Below are positions 41,564-48,814 of a DNA stretch of 64,000 nt, piece after piece (the stretch's first letter is position 1; each line of letters starts with the position of its first letter). The DNA is taken from NCBI GenBank assembly GCA_016220085.1, contig JACRIN010000109.1, forward strand, positions 1-64,000, written 5' to 3'. Below the pieces are notes generated by a model. The model saw only the letters and a list, made by a program, of their open reading frames with translations, was not told the origin of the DNA and did not search any database. The position numbers and the translations under genes are program-made. The DNA comes from Planctomycetota bacterium (GTDB taxonomy: Bacteria > Planctomycetota > UBA1135 > GCA-002686595).

Positions 41564-42823
41564 TCAGCGGGGACGTCCGACGACCACGGCAGAGTTGATG
41601 CCGAGCATTCCGAAGGACATGTTCAAGATGGTGTCGACGCGCGCGACGCGAGCGGGCTCGCCGAGCACGAGGTTCTGGATCGCGCACGCGGGATCGAGGT
41701 CGTCGACGTTGATCGTCGGGTGCACCAGGCGATCGTCGAACGACGGCAGGTTGCCGGCGAGCTCGAGCGCGCCTGCGGCGCCCATCGCGTGGCCGATGAA
41801 GCTCTTCGTGTTGTTGACGAAGGTCGTCGGGCAGTCCGCGAAGACCTCGCGGATCGCGCCGGCCTCGACCTCGTCGCCTTGCGGCGTCGACGTCGCGTGC
41901 GTGTTGATCAGGTCGACGTCGCGCGGCGCGAGGCCGGAATGCGAGAGCGCGAGGCGCATGCACGCGGCCTGGCCCTTCGCCTGCGGCAGCACGAAGTCCG
42001 CCGCATCGGAATTCACACCGTAGCCGAGCACCTCGCCGTAGATCTTCGCGCCGCGCGCGCGGGCGTCGTCGAGGCGCTCGAGCGCGAACAAGCAGCCGCC
42101 TTCGCTGACGACGATGCCGTTGCGCGCCTTGTCGAACGGTCGCGACGCCTTGGTCGGATCGGTGTGCGACGCGAGCGCACCCTGGCTCCTGAAGCTCGCG
42201 AAGATGCCGAACGTGTGGATCGACTCCGAGACGCCGCCGCCGAGCGCGAGGTCGATCAGGCCGAGCTGCAGGAGCTGCACGCCGTGGATCAACCCGAGGT
42301 TGCCGGCCGCGCACGCTCCGCCGAGGCAGTACGCGGGACCGGTGATGCCGAGGTTGAGCGTCGCTTCGCCGGCGGGGTTGTTCGCGACCGTGCGCGGATT
42401 GTGGTGGTGCGACCAGAACGCGAGGTCGAAGCCGTACTGAGCGACCTCGTGGATCTGGTTCTCGGTCTCGACGTTGCCGTGTTCGGTGATGCCCGGGAAC
42501 ACGCCGGTGCGTTCGGGCGCGTAGCGCGTGTCGCGCGTCGAGTCGTAGCGGCCCTGCGCGAGCCCGGCGTCGACCAACGCCTCGTGCGCGCACCAGATCG
42601 TGATCGCGCCCGCGCGCGTGCCGCGCCGGACTTCCTTGCGGCTCTGGTAGCGCAGCGCGTCGAACTCGGCGACGCCGGCGAGCGTGTCGCCGACGTGGCG
42701 GATCGAGTACTTGCGCACGCCCGAGCGGCCGGCGAGCAGGTTCGCGCGGAACTCGGCGAGGTTGGCGCCGTTCGGGCTCGCGAGCCCGACGCCGGTGATC
42801 ACCACGCGCGGCAGGCTAACCAC
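41564..42823 (-). CDS. fabF: Beta-ketoacyl-ACP synthase (FabF/KAS II type)
   Basis: A 419-residue thiolase-fold condensing enzyme. LPRVVITGVGLASPNGANLA is the start, YCLGGACAAGNLGLIHG has the acyl-accepting Cys, INTHATSTPQGDEVEAGAIR the first catalytic His, and NTKSFIGHAMGAAGALELAG the Lys and second His. All catalytic residues are present, so it is a true elongating synthase, not a chain-length factor. GTG 42823 overlaps the last codons of the regulator by 8 bp. It extends ACP-bound chains, probably with malonyl-ACP from general metabolism, since no FabD or carboxylase is encoded here. Confidence 0.9.
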   Translation of the reverse strand: MVSLPRVVITGVGLASPNGANLAEFRANLLAGRSGVRKYSIRHVGDTLAGVAEFDALRYQSRKEVRRGTRAGAITIWCAHEALVDAGLAQGRYDSTRDTRYAPERTGVFPGITEHGNVETENQIHEVAQYGFDLAFWSHHHNPRTVANNPAGEATLNLGITGPAYCLGGACAAGNLGLIHGVQLLQLGLIDLALGGGVSESIHTFGIFASFRSQGALASHTDPTKASRPFDKARNGIVVSEGGCLFALERLDDARARGAKIYGEVLGYGVNSDAADFVLPQAKGQAACMRLALSHSGLAPRDVDLINTHATSTPQGDEVEAGAIREVFADCPTTFVNNTKSFIGHAMGAAGALELAGNLPSFDDRLVHPTINVDDLDPACAIQNLVLGEPARVARVDTILNMSFGMLGINSAVVVGRPR

Positions 42824-43622
42824 GGCGCTCCTTGTGCTTCGCCGCGCTCGGCACGCTGGTGTGCTTCGCGGCGACCGGCGAGCGCTTCGCGGCCTTCGAC
42901 GAGGCGTTCGCATCCGCGCGCGCCGCGTCGCTGGCGCCGCCGTCCAGACCGATCCGTCCGTTGCGCCCGTTGCGCCCGTTGGAATCGGGCAGCGTCGAGC
43001 GCTCGCGCGGAGCCTGCGGCAACAGCAGCTTCGACGGCATCGCGAAGCCGACCTTGAGCGCGGTCGAGACCGCGCGGTGGAGCAGGCTCTGGCTGTCGTC
43101 GAGCGCGTTCGCGACCGAGCCGACCACGAGCTGGATCACCGCCTCTGCGATCTCGCACGTCGACACGATCGAACGCAGCGTCATCACGCGCGGGTCCTTG
43201 TCTCCGTAGCGTTCGGTCACGTAGACCAGCGTGCGCGACGAGGCCGCCTTGAACTGTTGGAACGCGACCTGCTCGCGGCGGCGGATCACCGTCGCGGCGA
43301 TCGAGAGCGTGTTCGACACCGGCGCGTGCAAGTGACAGCGGCGCTGGCTGTCGAACTCGGTCGTCACCGCGCCCCATTCCTCGAGCTCCTTCAACGCCTG
43401 GCTGGTCGCGCCCTGCGACAGCGAGAGGCCGAGCTGGATCTCCTTCGCGGACAGCGGCCGGCCGATCAGCACCAAGAGGCCCCAGATCCGTCCGTGGACG
43501 CGCTTGAAGCCGAACGTCTTGAAGAACTGCTCGAACGTCGGCAGTTGCGCGGCGAGTTCGGCGTCGAGGCCCTCGAGGACGCTCTTCGAACCGTCGCCCG
43601 CGGTCGGATCGATTTCGGACAT
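42816..43622 (-). CDS. GbsR/MarR-type transcriptional regulator with basic tail
   Basis: A 268-residue protein. Residues about 30-185 form a winged-helix domain like GbsR: FKRVHGRIWGLLVLIGRPLS, LSLSQGATSQALKELEEWGA (recognition helix), VTTEFDSQRRCHLHAPV (wing). A long alpha-helical segment for dimerisation follows. The last 70 residues are disordered-looking, with an N-G-R repeat (GRNGRNGRIG) and a Lys/Ala-rich tail (SKAAKRSPVAAKHTSVPSAA) reminiscent of histone-H1-like tails. It precedes and overlaps fabF, so it likely autoregulates the operon. Two TTCAGAT direct repeats lie just upstream. Lys/Ala tail function is unknown. Confidence 0.82.
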   Translation of the reverse strand: MSEIDPTAGDGSKSVLEGLDAELAAQLPTFEQFFKTFGFKRVHGRIWGLLVLIGRPLSAKEIQLGLSLSQGATSQALKELEEWGAVTTEFDSQRRCHLHAPVSNTLSIAATVIRRREQVAFQQFKAASSRTLVYVTERYGDKDPRVMTLRSIVSTCEIAEAVIQLVVGSVANALDDSQSLLHRAVSTALKVGFAMPSKLLLPQAPRERSTLPDSNGRNGRNGRIGLDGGASDAARADANASSKAAKRSPVAAKHTSVPSAAKHKERRG

Positions 43623-43647
43623 GGCAAGGGGGTGTGGGCGCGCGGAT

Positions 43648-43663
43648 TTCAGATTTTTCAGAT
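43648..43663 (-). promoter_or_regulatory. AT-rich direct repeat upstream of the regulator gene
   Basis: TTCAGAT occurs at 43648-43654 and 43657-43663 (9-bp period), 26-41 bp before the regulator ATG, inside an AT-rich island in otherwise GC-rich DNA. It is a plausible promoter/operator site in the 118-bp gap separating oleA from the regulator-fabF-oleD transcript. Confidence 0.45.
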
Positions 43664-43740
43664 ATCCGAGCGCCGCGTAGTGAAGCCGACCGACCCGAGA
43701 AAGTAAAGCGCGCTCGGACGACTTTCCGGGGATCCGTCGG

Positions 43741-44778
43741 TCACCAGCGCAGGGCCAGCATCTGGCACTGCAGCCCGCTGCCGATCCCGAGGCCCGCGAC
43801 CCGGTCGCCGGGCCGGATCGCGCCGGTCTCCGCCGCCAACGAGAGTGACAAGGGCAGCGACGCCGACCCCATGTTCCCCAAGGTCTCGACGGTCGGGAAG
43901 TCCCGCGATCGGTCGAGTCCGAGCGTTTCGAACAGCGCGCGCCGGTGCGCGACGCCGACCTGGTGGGTGACGACGCGATCGATGCTCTCCCGCGTCCAAT
44001 CCGCCTCGTCGAGGAACGGCCCGAACGTGCGCGCGGCGAGCGCGTTCCCCGCGACCAAGAGCGCCTCCGAGTCGGTCTCCATCCACGGTCCGCCGAGCGC
44101 GTCGACGTGGTCGCCGTGGCAGAGCCCATGGTGTTCGCTCGCGGCGCGCGCGAGCGTCGCGACGAGCCGCGGCGCGTCCGGCGCGAGCGACGCGTGAGTC
44201 AGCAACATCGCGGCGGCGCCCGACCCGATCGTCAACGACGCGAACGCGGTCTTGAGCATCCGTCGGTCGACGTCCGCGCGCGTCAGCAGACCGGTGAGCG
44301 TGCTCTCGACGAGCGACCGTCCGTCCTCGGCGGAGACGATCAACGCCGCCGCGACATCGCCGCGCGCGATCTGGCCTGCGGCGACCGTGATCGCGTTCGC
44401 GAAGCCGAGGCACGCGTTCGAGAGATCGAACGCCAGCGCGCGCTCGGTGAGCCCGAGCTTCGCGTGGACGAGCGACGCGGTCGCGGGCTCGATGAAATCG
44501 CGGCACACCGCGGCGTAAATCAGGAGCTCGATCCGCTCGCGTGCGATCGAAGCGCGAGCGAGCGCGAGCTCGGCGGCGCGCGCTCCGGCGTCGGAAGGCT
44601 TGGTGCCGCGCGCGAAGAAACGTCGCTCGCGGATGCCGGTCATCAACTCGACCCGCCCGCCGGAGAGCCCGAAGCGCTCGTAGAGCGGCGCGAGCCTCTC
44701 TTCGAGCGACGCGGAGGTCACCACTTCGTCGGCGAGGACGTGGGCGAGGGAAGCGACGGCGACGTTGTCGAAACGCAT
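43741..44778 (-). CDS. oleA: OleA, head-to-head acyl-CoA condensing enzyme
   Basis: A 345-residue thiolase-fold enzyme of the KAS III/OleA group. DLSNACLGFANAITVAAGQI carries the nucleophile Cys123. VCRDFIEPATASLVHAKLGL contains the E-P-A-T-A-S segment with the Glu that in OleA reaches into the partner active site. HQVGVAHRRALFETLGL has the catalytic His, and ETLGNMGSASLPLSLSLA the Asn. OleA joins two activated acyl chains head-to-head to a beta-keto acid. FabH is the alternative, but the EPATAS motif and the oleB/C/D genes in the same run favour OleA. ATG 44778 (MRFDNVAVASLAHVLADEVV) gives the family length. An IS remnant starts 37 bp upstream. Confidence 0.88.
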   Translation of the reverse strand: MRFDNVAVASLAHVLADEVVTSASLEERLAPLYERFGLSGGRVELMTGIRERRFFARGTKPSDAGARAAELALARASIARERIELLIYAAVCRDFIEPATASLVHAKLGLTERALAFDLSNACLGFANAITVAAGQIARGDVAAALIVSAEDGRSLVESTLTGLLTRADVDRRMLKTAFASLTIGSGAAAMLLTHASLAPDAPRLVATLARAASEHHGLCHGDHVDALGGPWMETDSEALLVAGNALAARTFGPFLDEADWTRESIDRVVTHQVGVAHRRALFETLGLDRSRDFPTVETLGNMGSASLPLSLSLAAETGAIRPGDRVAGLGIGSGLQCQMLALRW

Positions 44779-44814
44779 GCGCGGGGAAAAGAGGCCGCGG
44801 AGCTTACCAACGCA

Positions 44815-45130
44815 GACACTGCCTCTCACCGCTGTGCCGAAAACGCGCGATCTCCGCCACCACGGCGGGGTGGTGCGGTCTGTGCGACTTGGACTCTGAA
44901 ACAGGGTCGACTTGCGCAGCACCTGGGCGATGGCGACGAAGGTGCGCTGGCTCGAGGGCCCTCGCGAGCTGGAGCTGCTACCGCAACTCCATCCGCGCCA
45001 GGATCCACCGCAAGCAGCTCGAGACGCCGGCGATGAAGCTCGGCCTCGAGGGTCATCCATGGAGCCTCGGCGAACTCCTTCGCCGGCGCGTCTTCCCCTC
45101 CGTCTTGGCACAGCGGTGAGAGGCAGTGTC
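44815..45130 (+). mobile_element. Remnant insertion sequence with 24-bp perfect terminal inverted repeats
   Basis: The 24-bp sequence at 44815-44838 (GACACTGCCTCTCACCGCTG then TGCC) is exactly the reverse complement of 45107-45130. The 316-bp element is too short for a transposase. It retains only the 3' end of a transposase-like frame, whose stop codon (45117-45119) falls inside the right repeat, as in many compact IS elements. No clear target-site duplication flanks it. It fills the divergent gap between oleA and dinB and may affect both promoters. Intact repeats with a deleted interior suggest a MITE-like derivative that a full-length relative could mobilise. Confidence 0.7.
44973..45119 (+). 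pseudogene. Transposase C-terminal fragment
   Basis: In the frame ending TGA 45117-45119 the translation SCYRNSIRARIHRKQLETPA then MKLGLEGHPWSLGELL resembles the end of IS1-like transposases (R-I-H-x-x-L-x-x-T-P-A-M-x-x-G, then W-x-x-x-E-L-L). About 48 codons remain; the DDE catalytic part is gone. Family assignment is from memory of the motif. Confidence 0.5.
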
Positions 45131-45274
45131 CCAGTGACCGGCCGCTCCTGTCGCTCGCCGACGGAGGGCGCACCGCGCTCGCCGGCGCGCGCGCCGCGCT
45201 CGAGCGCCGCCGGCGACCCTGCGCACACGGCGGGTTTGACGGAATCGGTCGCGCTCGGGCACCCTTGGGGCGCC

Positions 45275-46561
45275 ATGCCCAGTCCGACGACGGTCCTCCA
45301 CGTCGACATGGATGCGTTCTATGCGTCGATCGAGGAGCGCGACGACCCGCGGCTCTCCGGTCGGCCGGTGTGCGTCGGCGGCGCACCCGAGAGCCGCGGC
45401 GTGATCGCGTCGGCGAGCTACGCGGCGCGCAAGTTCGGCGTGCGTTCGGCGATGCCGTCGCGCCAGGCGCTCGCGCTGTGCCCCGGGCTCGTGCTCGTGC
45501 CGCCGGACTTCGACAAGTACATCACGGCGAGCCGCCAGATCATGGCGATCTTCCTGCGCTACTCGCCCTTGGTCGAGCCGCTGTCGCTCGACGAAGCGTT
45601 CCTCGACGTCTCCGGAACCGAGCGGCTCTTCGGCACGCCGGTCGACATCGGTCGCGCGATCAAGCGCGACATCCTGCGCGAGACCCAGCTGATCGCGTCG
45701 GTCGGCGTGGCGGGCTCCAAGTTCCTCGCGAAGCTCGCGAGCGATCTATCCCAGCCGGACGGTCTGCGCGTGATCGAGCCCGGCGAGGAGCGCGCGGTGC
45801 TCGATCCGCTGCCGGTGTCGGTCATCTACGGCGTCGGGCCGCGCACGGCGAAGCGGCTCGCGGCGCTCGGTGTGCGCACGGTCGCCGACCTCGCGTCGCT
45901 CCCGCGCGAGCACGTGATGGTGCGCTTCGGCGCGAGCGGCGCGTGGATCCACGACCTCGCGCACGGTCTCGACGTGCGCCGCGTCACGCCGCGGCGCGAC
46001 GAGAAGTCCTTCAGCCAGGAGCGAACCTTCGCCGAGGACGAGTCCGATCGGGAGTCGCTCAAGAAGCGCCTGCTCGAGTTCAGCGAGGAACTCGCGTATC
46101 GCTTGCGCTCGCACGGCCTCAAGGCGCGCACAGTGACGATCAAGGCTCGCTACTCCGATTTCAAGACCGTGACGCGCACCAAGACGCTCGACTCCGGCAC
46201 GCACCTCGGCGTGCGCATCTATGCGGCGGCGCGCGAGCTCTTCGAGCGCGTGCCCGTCGGCGCGCTGCGCCTGATCGGCGTGCTGGTTTCGAGCTTGGAA
46301 GACGTCCGTACGCCGTCGCAGGCGCAGCTCTTTCCCGCGGCGACGCTGTTCCCGACCCCCGAGACGCGCGAACGCGAGCGCGAGGAGAAGCTCGAGCGCG
46401 CGCAAGCCGGGCTCGATCGCCTGCGGGCGAAGTTCGGCGCTCGCGCGGTGATTCCCGCGAGCTTGCTCGGCGAAGTGCCGACGTCGCCGGTGCCGAGCAG
46501 CGAGCCGCGCGTCGAGTTTCCGCTCGACGAGGACTCCGTCGAGCCGACGCAGCGCGTTTGA
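45275..46561 (+). CDS. dinB: DNA polymerase IV (DinB, Y family)
   Basis: A 428-residue translesion polymerase. VLHVDMDAFYASIEERDDP holds the first metal Asp and steric-gate Phe-Tyr, ASYAARKFGVRSAMPSRQAL the finger motif, and PLSLDEAFLDVSGTERLFG the S-L-D-E catalytic acidic pair. ASVGVAGSKFLAKLASDLSQ and VIYGVGPRTAKRLAALGV are the palm/thumb HhH motifs. The little-finger domain ends about residue 345. A C-terminal tail with QAQLFPAATLF may include a sliding-clamp-binding sequence. The frame is open further upstream through the IS remnant, but ATG 45275 matches the family N-terminus. A weak TTGACG (45236) could be a -35. Confidence 0.93.
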   Translation: MPSPTTVLHVDMDAFYASIEERDDPRLSGRPVCVGGAPESRGVIASASYAARKFGVRSAMPSRQALALCPGLVLVPPDFDKYITASRQIMAIFLRYSPLVEPLSLDEAFLDVSGTERLFGTPVDIGRAIKRDILRETQLIASVGVAGSKFLAKLASDLSQPDGLRVIEPGEERAVLDPLPVSVIYGVGPRTAKRLAALGVRTVADLASLPREHVMVRFGASGAWIHDLAHGLDVRRVTPRRDEKSFSQERTFAEDESDRESLKKRLLEFSEELAYRLRSHGLKARTVTIKARYSDFKTVTRTKTLDSGTHLGVRIYAAARELFERVPVGALRLIGVLVSSLEDVRTPSQAQLFPAATLFPTPETREREREEKLERAQAGLDRLRAKFGARAVIPASLLGEVPTSPVPSSEPRVEFPLDEDSVEPTQRV

Positions 46562-46598
46562 CACTGCCCTCGCCGCACCTTAGAACGCGGCGCGGACC

Positions 46599-48125
46599 AT
46601 GGGCGCCGAATCTCGAACCGCAGCGCGCACCAGTGGTGTCACGCTCGCCGCGTGCGGGCTCGCCGCGGTGGTGGCGCTCGCCTGCTTCTATGCGTGGTAC
46701 GGCTTGCTCTCGCTGCCGTTCTTCGGTTGGGACGCGTACCCGCTGATCGCTTCGGCGCACGTCGAAGGCGTTGGCGACGTCGGCAAGCTGCTCACCGCCG
46801 AGCTGATGGACGGCCGCTACCCGCTCGGCGACTTCTACCGGCCTTGGGTGCAGCTCTCGTTCGCGATCGATCGAGCACTGTGGGGGGTCGAGCCGTTCGG
46901 CTTCCACTTGACCGACCTCTCGCTTTGGGCCGCGGCCTCGCTCGCGACGTTCGTGCTCGCGCGGACGCTCTTCGGCCCGCGAGCGCTCGCGGCAGCGCTG
47001 TTCTCGGGGCTCTTCTTCGCGTTGCATCCGCTGGGTTGGGAAGTGCTGCCGGCGCCCGCGCGTCGCGCGGACCTGATGGCGGTGCTCTTCACCGTCGCCG
47101 CGTTCGCGTGCGTGCCGCGGACCGAACGCCCGGCGCGCCTGCGCGCGTGGCTCGCGGGGCTGTTCGCGATGCTCGCGTGCGGCTCGAAGGAGAGCGGCGT
47201 GCTCGTCGCTCCGTTGCTCTTCGTCTTCTTCGCGCTCGCGAGGCCGGCAGTCGGCGGCGGCGCCTCGCTCGGACCGCGGCTGCGCGCCGCGCTCGCGTTC
47301 GCGGCGCCGGCGCTGGTGTCGACCGCGCTCTACCTCGCCGCGCGCTTCGTCGTGATCGGCGGCCTCGGCGGTGGCGCGCGCGCGAGCGTGCTCGGCGGCT
47401 TTTTCCAGATGCACGAGGTCATGGCGAGCGCCGCGGCCGCGCTCTTCCCGCCGTTCGGCACCGACGTGTCCGCGCACACGAGCGACCTGCTGACCGTGCT
47501 CGGGATCGTGACGCTGATCGGCGCGGCGGTCGCACTCTCGCGCGGCAAGGCGGAGCCGAGCCTCGCCGAGCGCAGGCCGCTGACCGGACTGCTGTTCTGG
47601 GCCGGGCTCACGATCTTCGTCACCGGCGTGTCGGGTGACAAGCGCGCTTGGTACGCGCTGCCGTTCCTGCCGATCGCCGCGTTGCTCGTCGGTTACGTCG
47701 CCGAACACGCGCTCGCCTTGCAACGCCGGGGCGCGAAGCTCGGCGGCGCGGCGCTGCTCGGGCTCGCGCTGCTCTTGCTCGCGTACCCGGTGCGCTCGGG
47801 CGGGCTGGTCCGCGAGACGCCCGATTCGATCGCGCTCGGCGCGCGCTCGATCCAGGACTTCTTCGCGCGCTTCGACACCCAGCTGCTGCTCTCTCGCGCC
47901 GGCCAGACGCTGACGGTCGAGGCGTTGCGCCCCGAGCTCGTCTTCACCGCGAACGGGCGCGAGAAGCGGCTCGCGCTCCACACCGACTACAGCGTCCGCG
48001 CGTACGCCGAGCTGCGTTACCCGGGCGTCAAGCTGCGGATCGAGCGCGTCACCGCGACGCCGCCCGAGCCCGCGGCGAGCGACGAACGCGTCGTCGTGCT
48101 CGCCTTCCCGCCCGCGGCCAACTAG
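46599..48125 (+). CDS. Multi-pass membrane protein, possibly GT-C/GT39-like
   Basis: A 508-residue protein with about ten to eleven membrane helices (for example GLAAVVALACFYAWYGLLSL, ALAAALFSGLFFALHPLGWE, LGGAALLGLALLLLAYPV) and a soluble C-terminal part of about 100 residues. A first periplasmic loop with FFGWDAYPLIASAHVEGVGD and FYRPWVQLSFAIDRALWG contains aspartates placed like those of GT-C (GT39/PMT-like) lipid-linked sugar transferases. The signature is not strict, so the enzyme call is tentative. TAGAAC (46580-46585) 13 bp before ATG is a plausible -10. It is followed 11 bp later by yceH. Confidence 0.72.
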   Translation: MGAESRTAARTSGVTLAACGLAAVVALACFYAWYGLLSLPFFGWDAYPLIASAHVEGVGDVGKLLTAELMDGRYPLGDFYRPWVQLSFAIDRALWGVEPFGFHLTDLSLWAAASLATFVLARTLFGPRALAAALFSGLFFALHPLGWEVLPAPARRADLMAVLFTVAAFACVPRTERPARLRAWLAGLFAMLACGSKESGVLVAPLLFVFFALARPAVGGGASLGPRLRAALAFAAPALVSTALYLAARFVVIGGLGGGARASVLGGFFQMHEVMASAAAALFPPFGTDVSAHTSDLLTVLGIVTLIGAAVALSRGKAEPSLAERRPLTGLLFWAGLTIFVTGVSGDKRAWYALPFLPIAALLVGYVAEHALALQRRGAKLGGAALLGLALLLLAYPVRSGGLVRETPDSIALGARSIQDFFARFDTQLLLSRAGQTLTVEALRPELVFTANGREKRLALHTDYSVRAYAELRYPGVKLRIERVTATPPEPAASDERVVVLAFPPAAN

Positions 48126-48136
48126 AGGAGCCTCGC

Positions 48137-48796
48137 ATGTCCAAGATCCAACTGAACGGCCACGAAGCGCGCCTGCTCGGTGTCCTCTTCGAGAAGGAGC
48201 GCACGACCGCGGAGCAGTATCCGTTGTCGCTGAACTCGGCGACGGTCGGTTGCAATCAGAAGTCGAACCGCTGGCCGGTGACCGATTGGTCCGAGGCGGA
48301 GGTGCACGTCGGCTTGCAGGGGCTCGTGATGAAGCAGCTCGCCGGCCGCGTCGTGCCGACGGGCAGCCGCGTCGAGAAGTATCGCCACAACGCGCGCGAG
48401 TGCCTCGGCCTCGTCGACGCGGAGCTCGCGGTGCTCGCCGAGCTCTTGATGCGCGGTCCGCAAACGCCGGGCGACCTGCGCGCGCGCGCGAGCCGCATGG
48501 CGGAGATTCCGACGCTCGAACGTCTGTCGGCGGTGATGGTCGAGCTGATCACCAAGGGCTACGCGAAGCGCATCGACCCGGCGCCGGGCTCGCGCGCCGA
48601 GCGGTTCATGCAATTGCTCTCACCGAACCTCCATTCGCAGGACGAGCCGGCGGCGCCGGGTTCGAGCGACGCGCCGCGCTCGCACGCGCCTGCGAGCACG
48701 GCCGGTGTCGAACCGCGCGTCGCGACGCTCGAGACCAAGGTCGCCGAGCTCACCGCGCGCCTCGAAAAGCTCGAACGCGACCTCGGCGGACGCTGA
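48137..48796 (+). CDS. yceH: YceH family protein (DUF480)
   Basis: A 219-residue protein. KIQLNGHEARLLGVLFEKER then TTAEQYPLSLNSATVGCNQK and SNRWPV are the strongly conserved YceH start. RVVPTGSRVEKYRHNARECL and AVLAELLMRGPQTPGDLRAR form the second winged-helix, with ERLSAVMVELITKGYAKRID next. The last 45 residues form a predicted coiled coil (TLETKVAELTARLEKLERDL) also seen in the family. The family's cellular role is not established; the tandem winged helices suggest nucleic acid or protein binding. A GAGGAG ribosome-binding site (48125-48130) 6 bp before the ATG supports the start. Confidence 0.92.
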   Translation: MSKIQLNGHEARLLGVLFEKERTTAEQYPLSLNSATVGCNQKSNRWPVTDWSEAEVHVGLQGLVMKQLAGRVVPTGSRVEKYRHNARECLGLVDAELAVLAELLMRGPQTPGDLRARASRMAEIPTLERLSAVMVELITKGYAKRIDPAPGSRAERFMQLLSPNLHSQDEPAAPGSSDAPRSHAPASTAGVEPRVATLETKVAELTARLEKLERDLGGR

Positions 48797-48814
48797 ACCC
48801 GCGACGGAAGCGCC

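Noticed and set aside
43741-44778. FabH (KAS III initiation enzyme) instead of OleA
   Set aside because: The EPATAS segment and linkage to oleB, oleC and oleD favour OleA. FabH remains a fallback if phylogeny disagrees.
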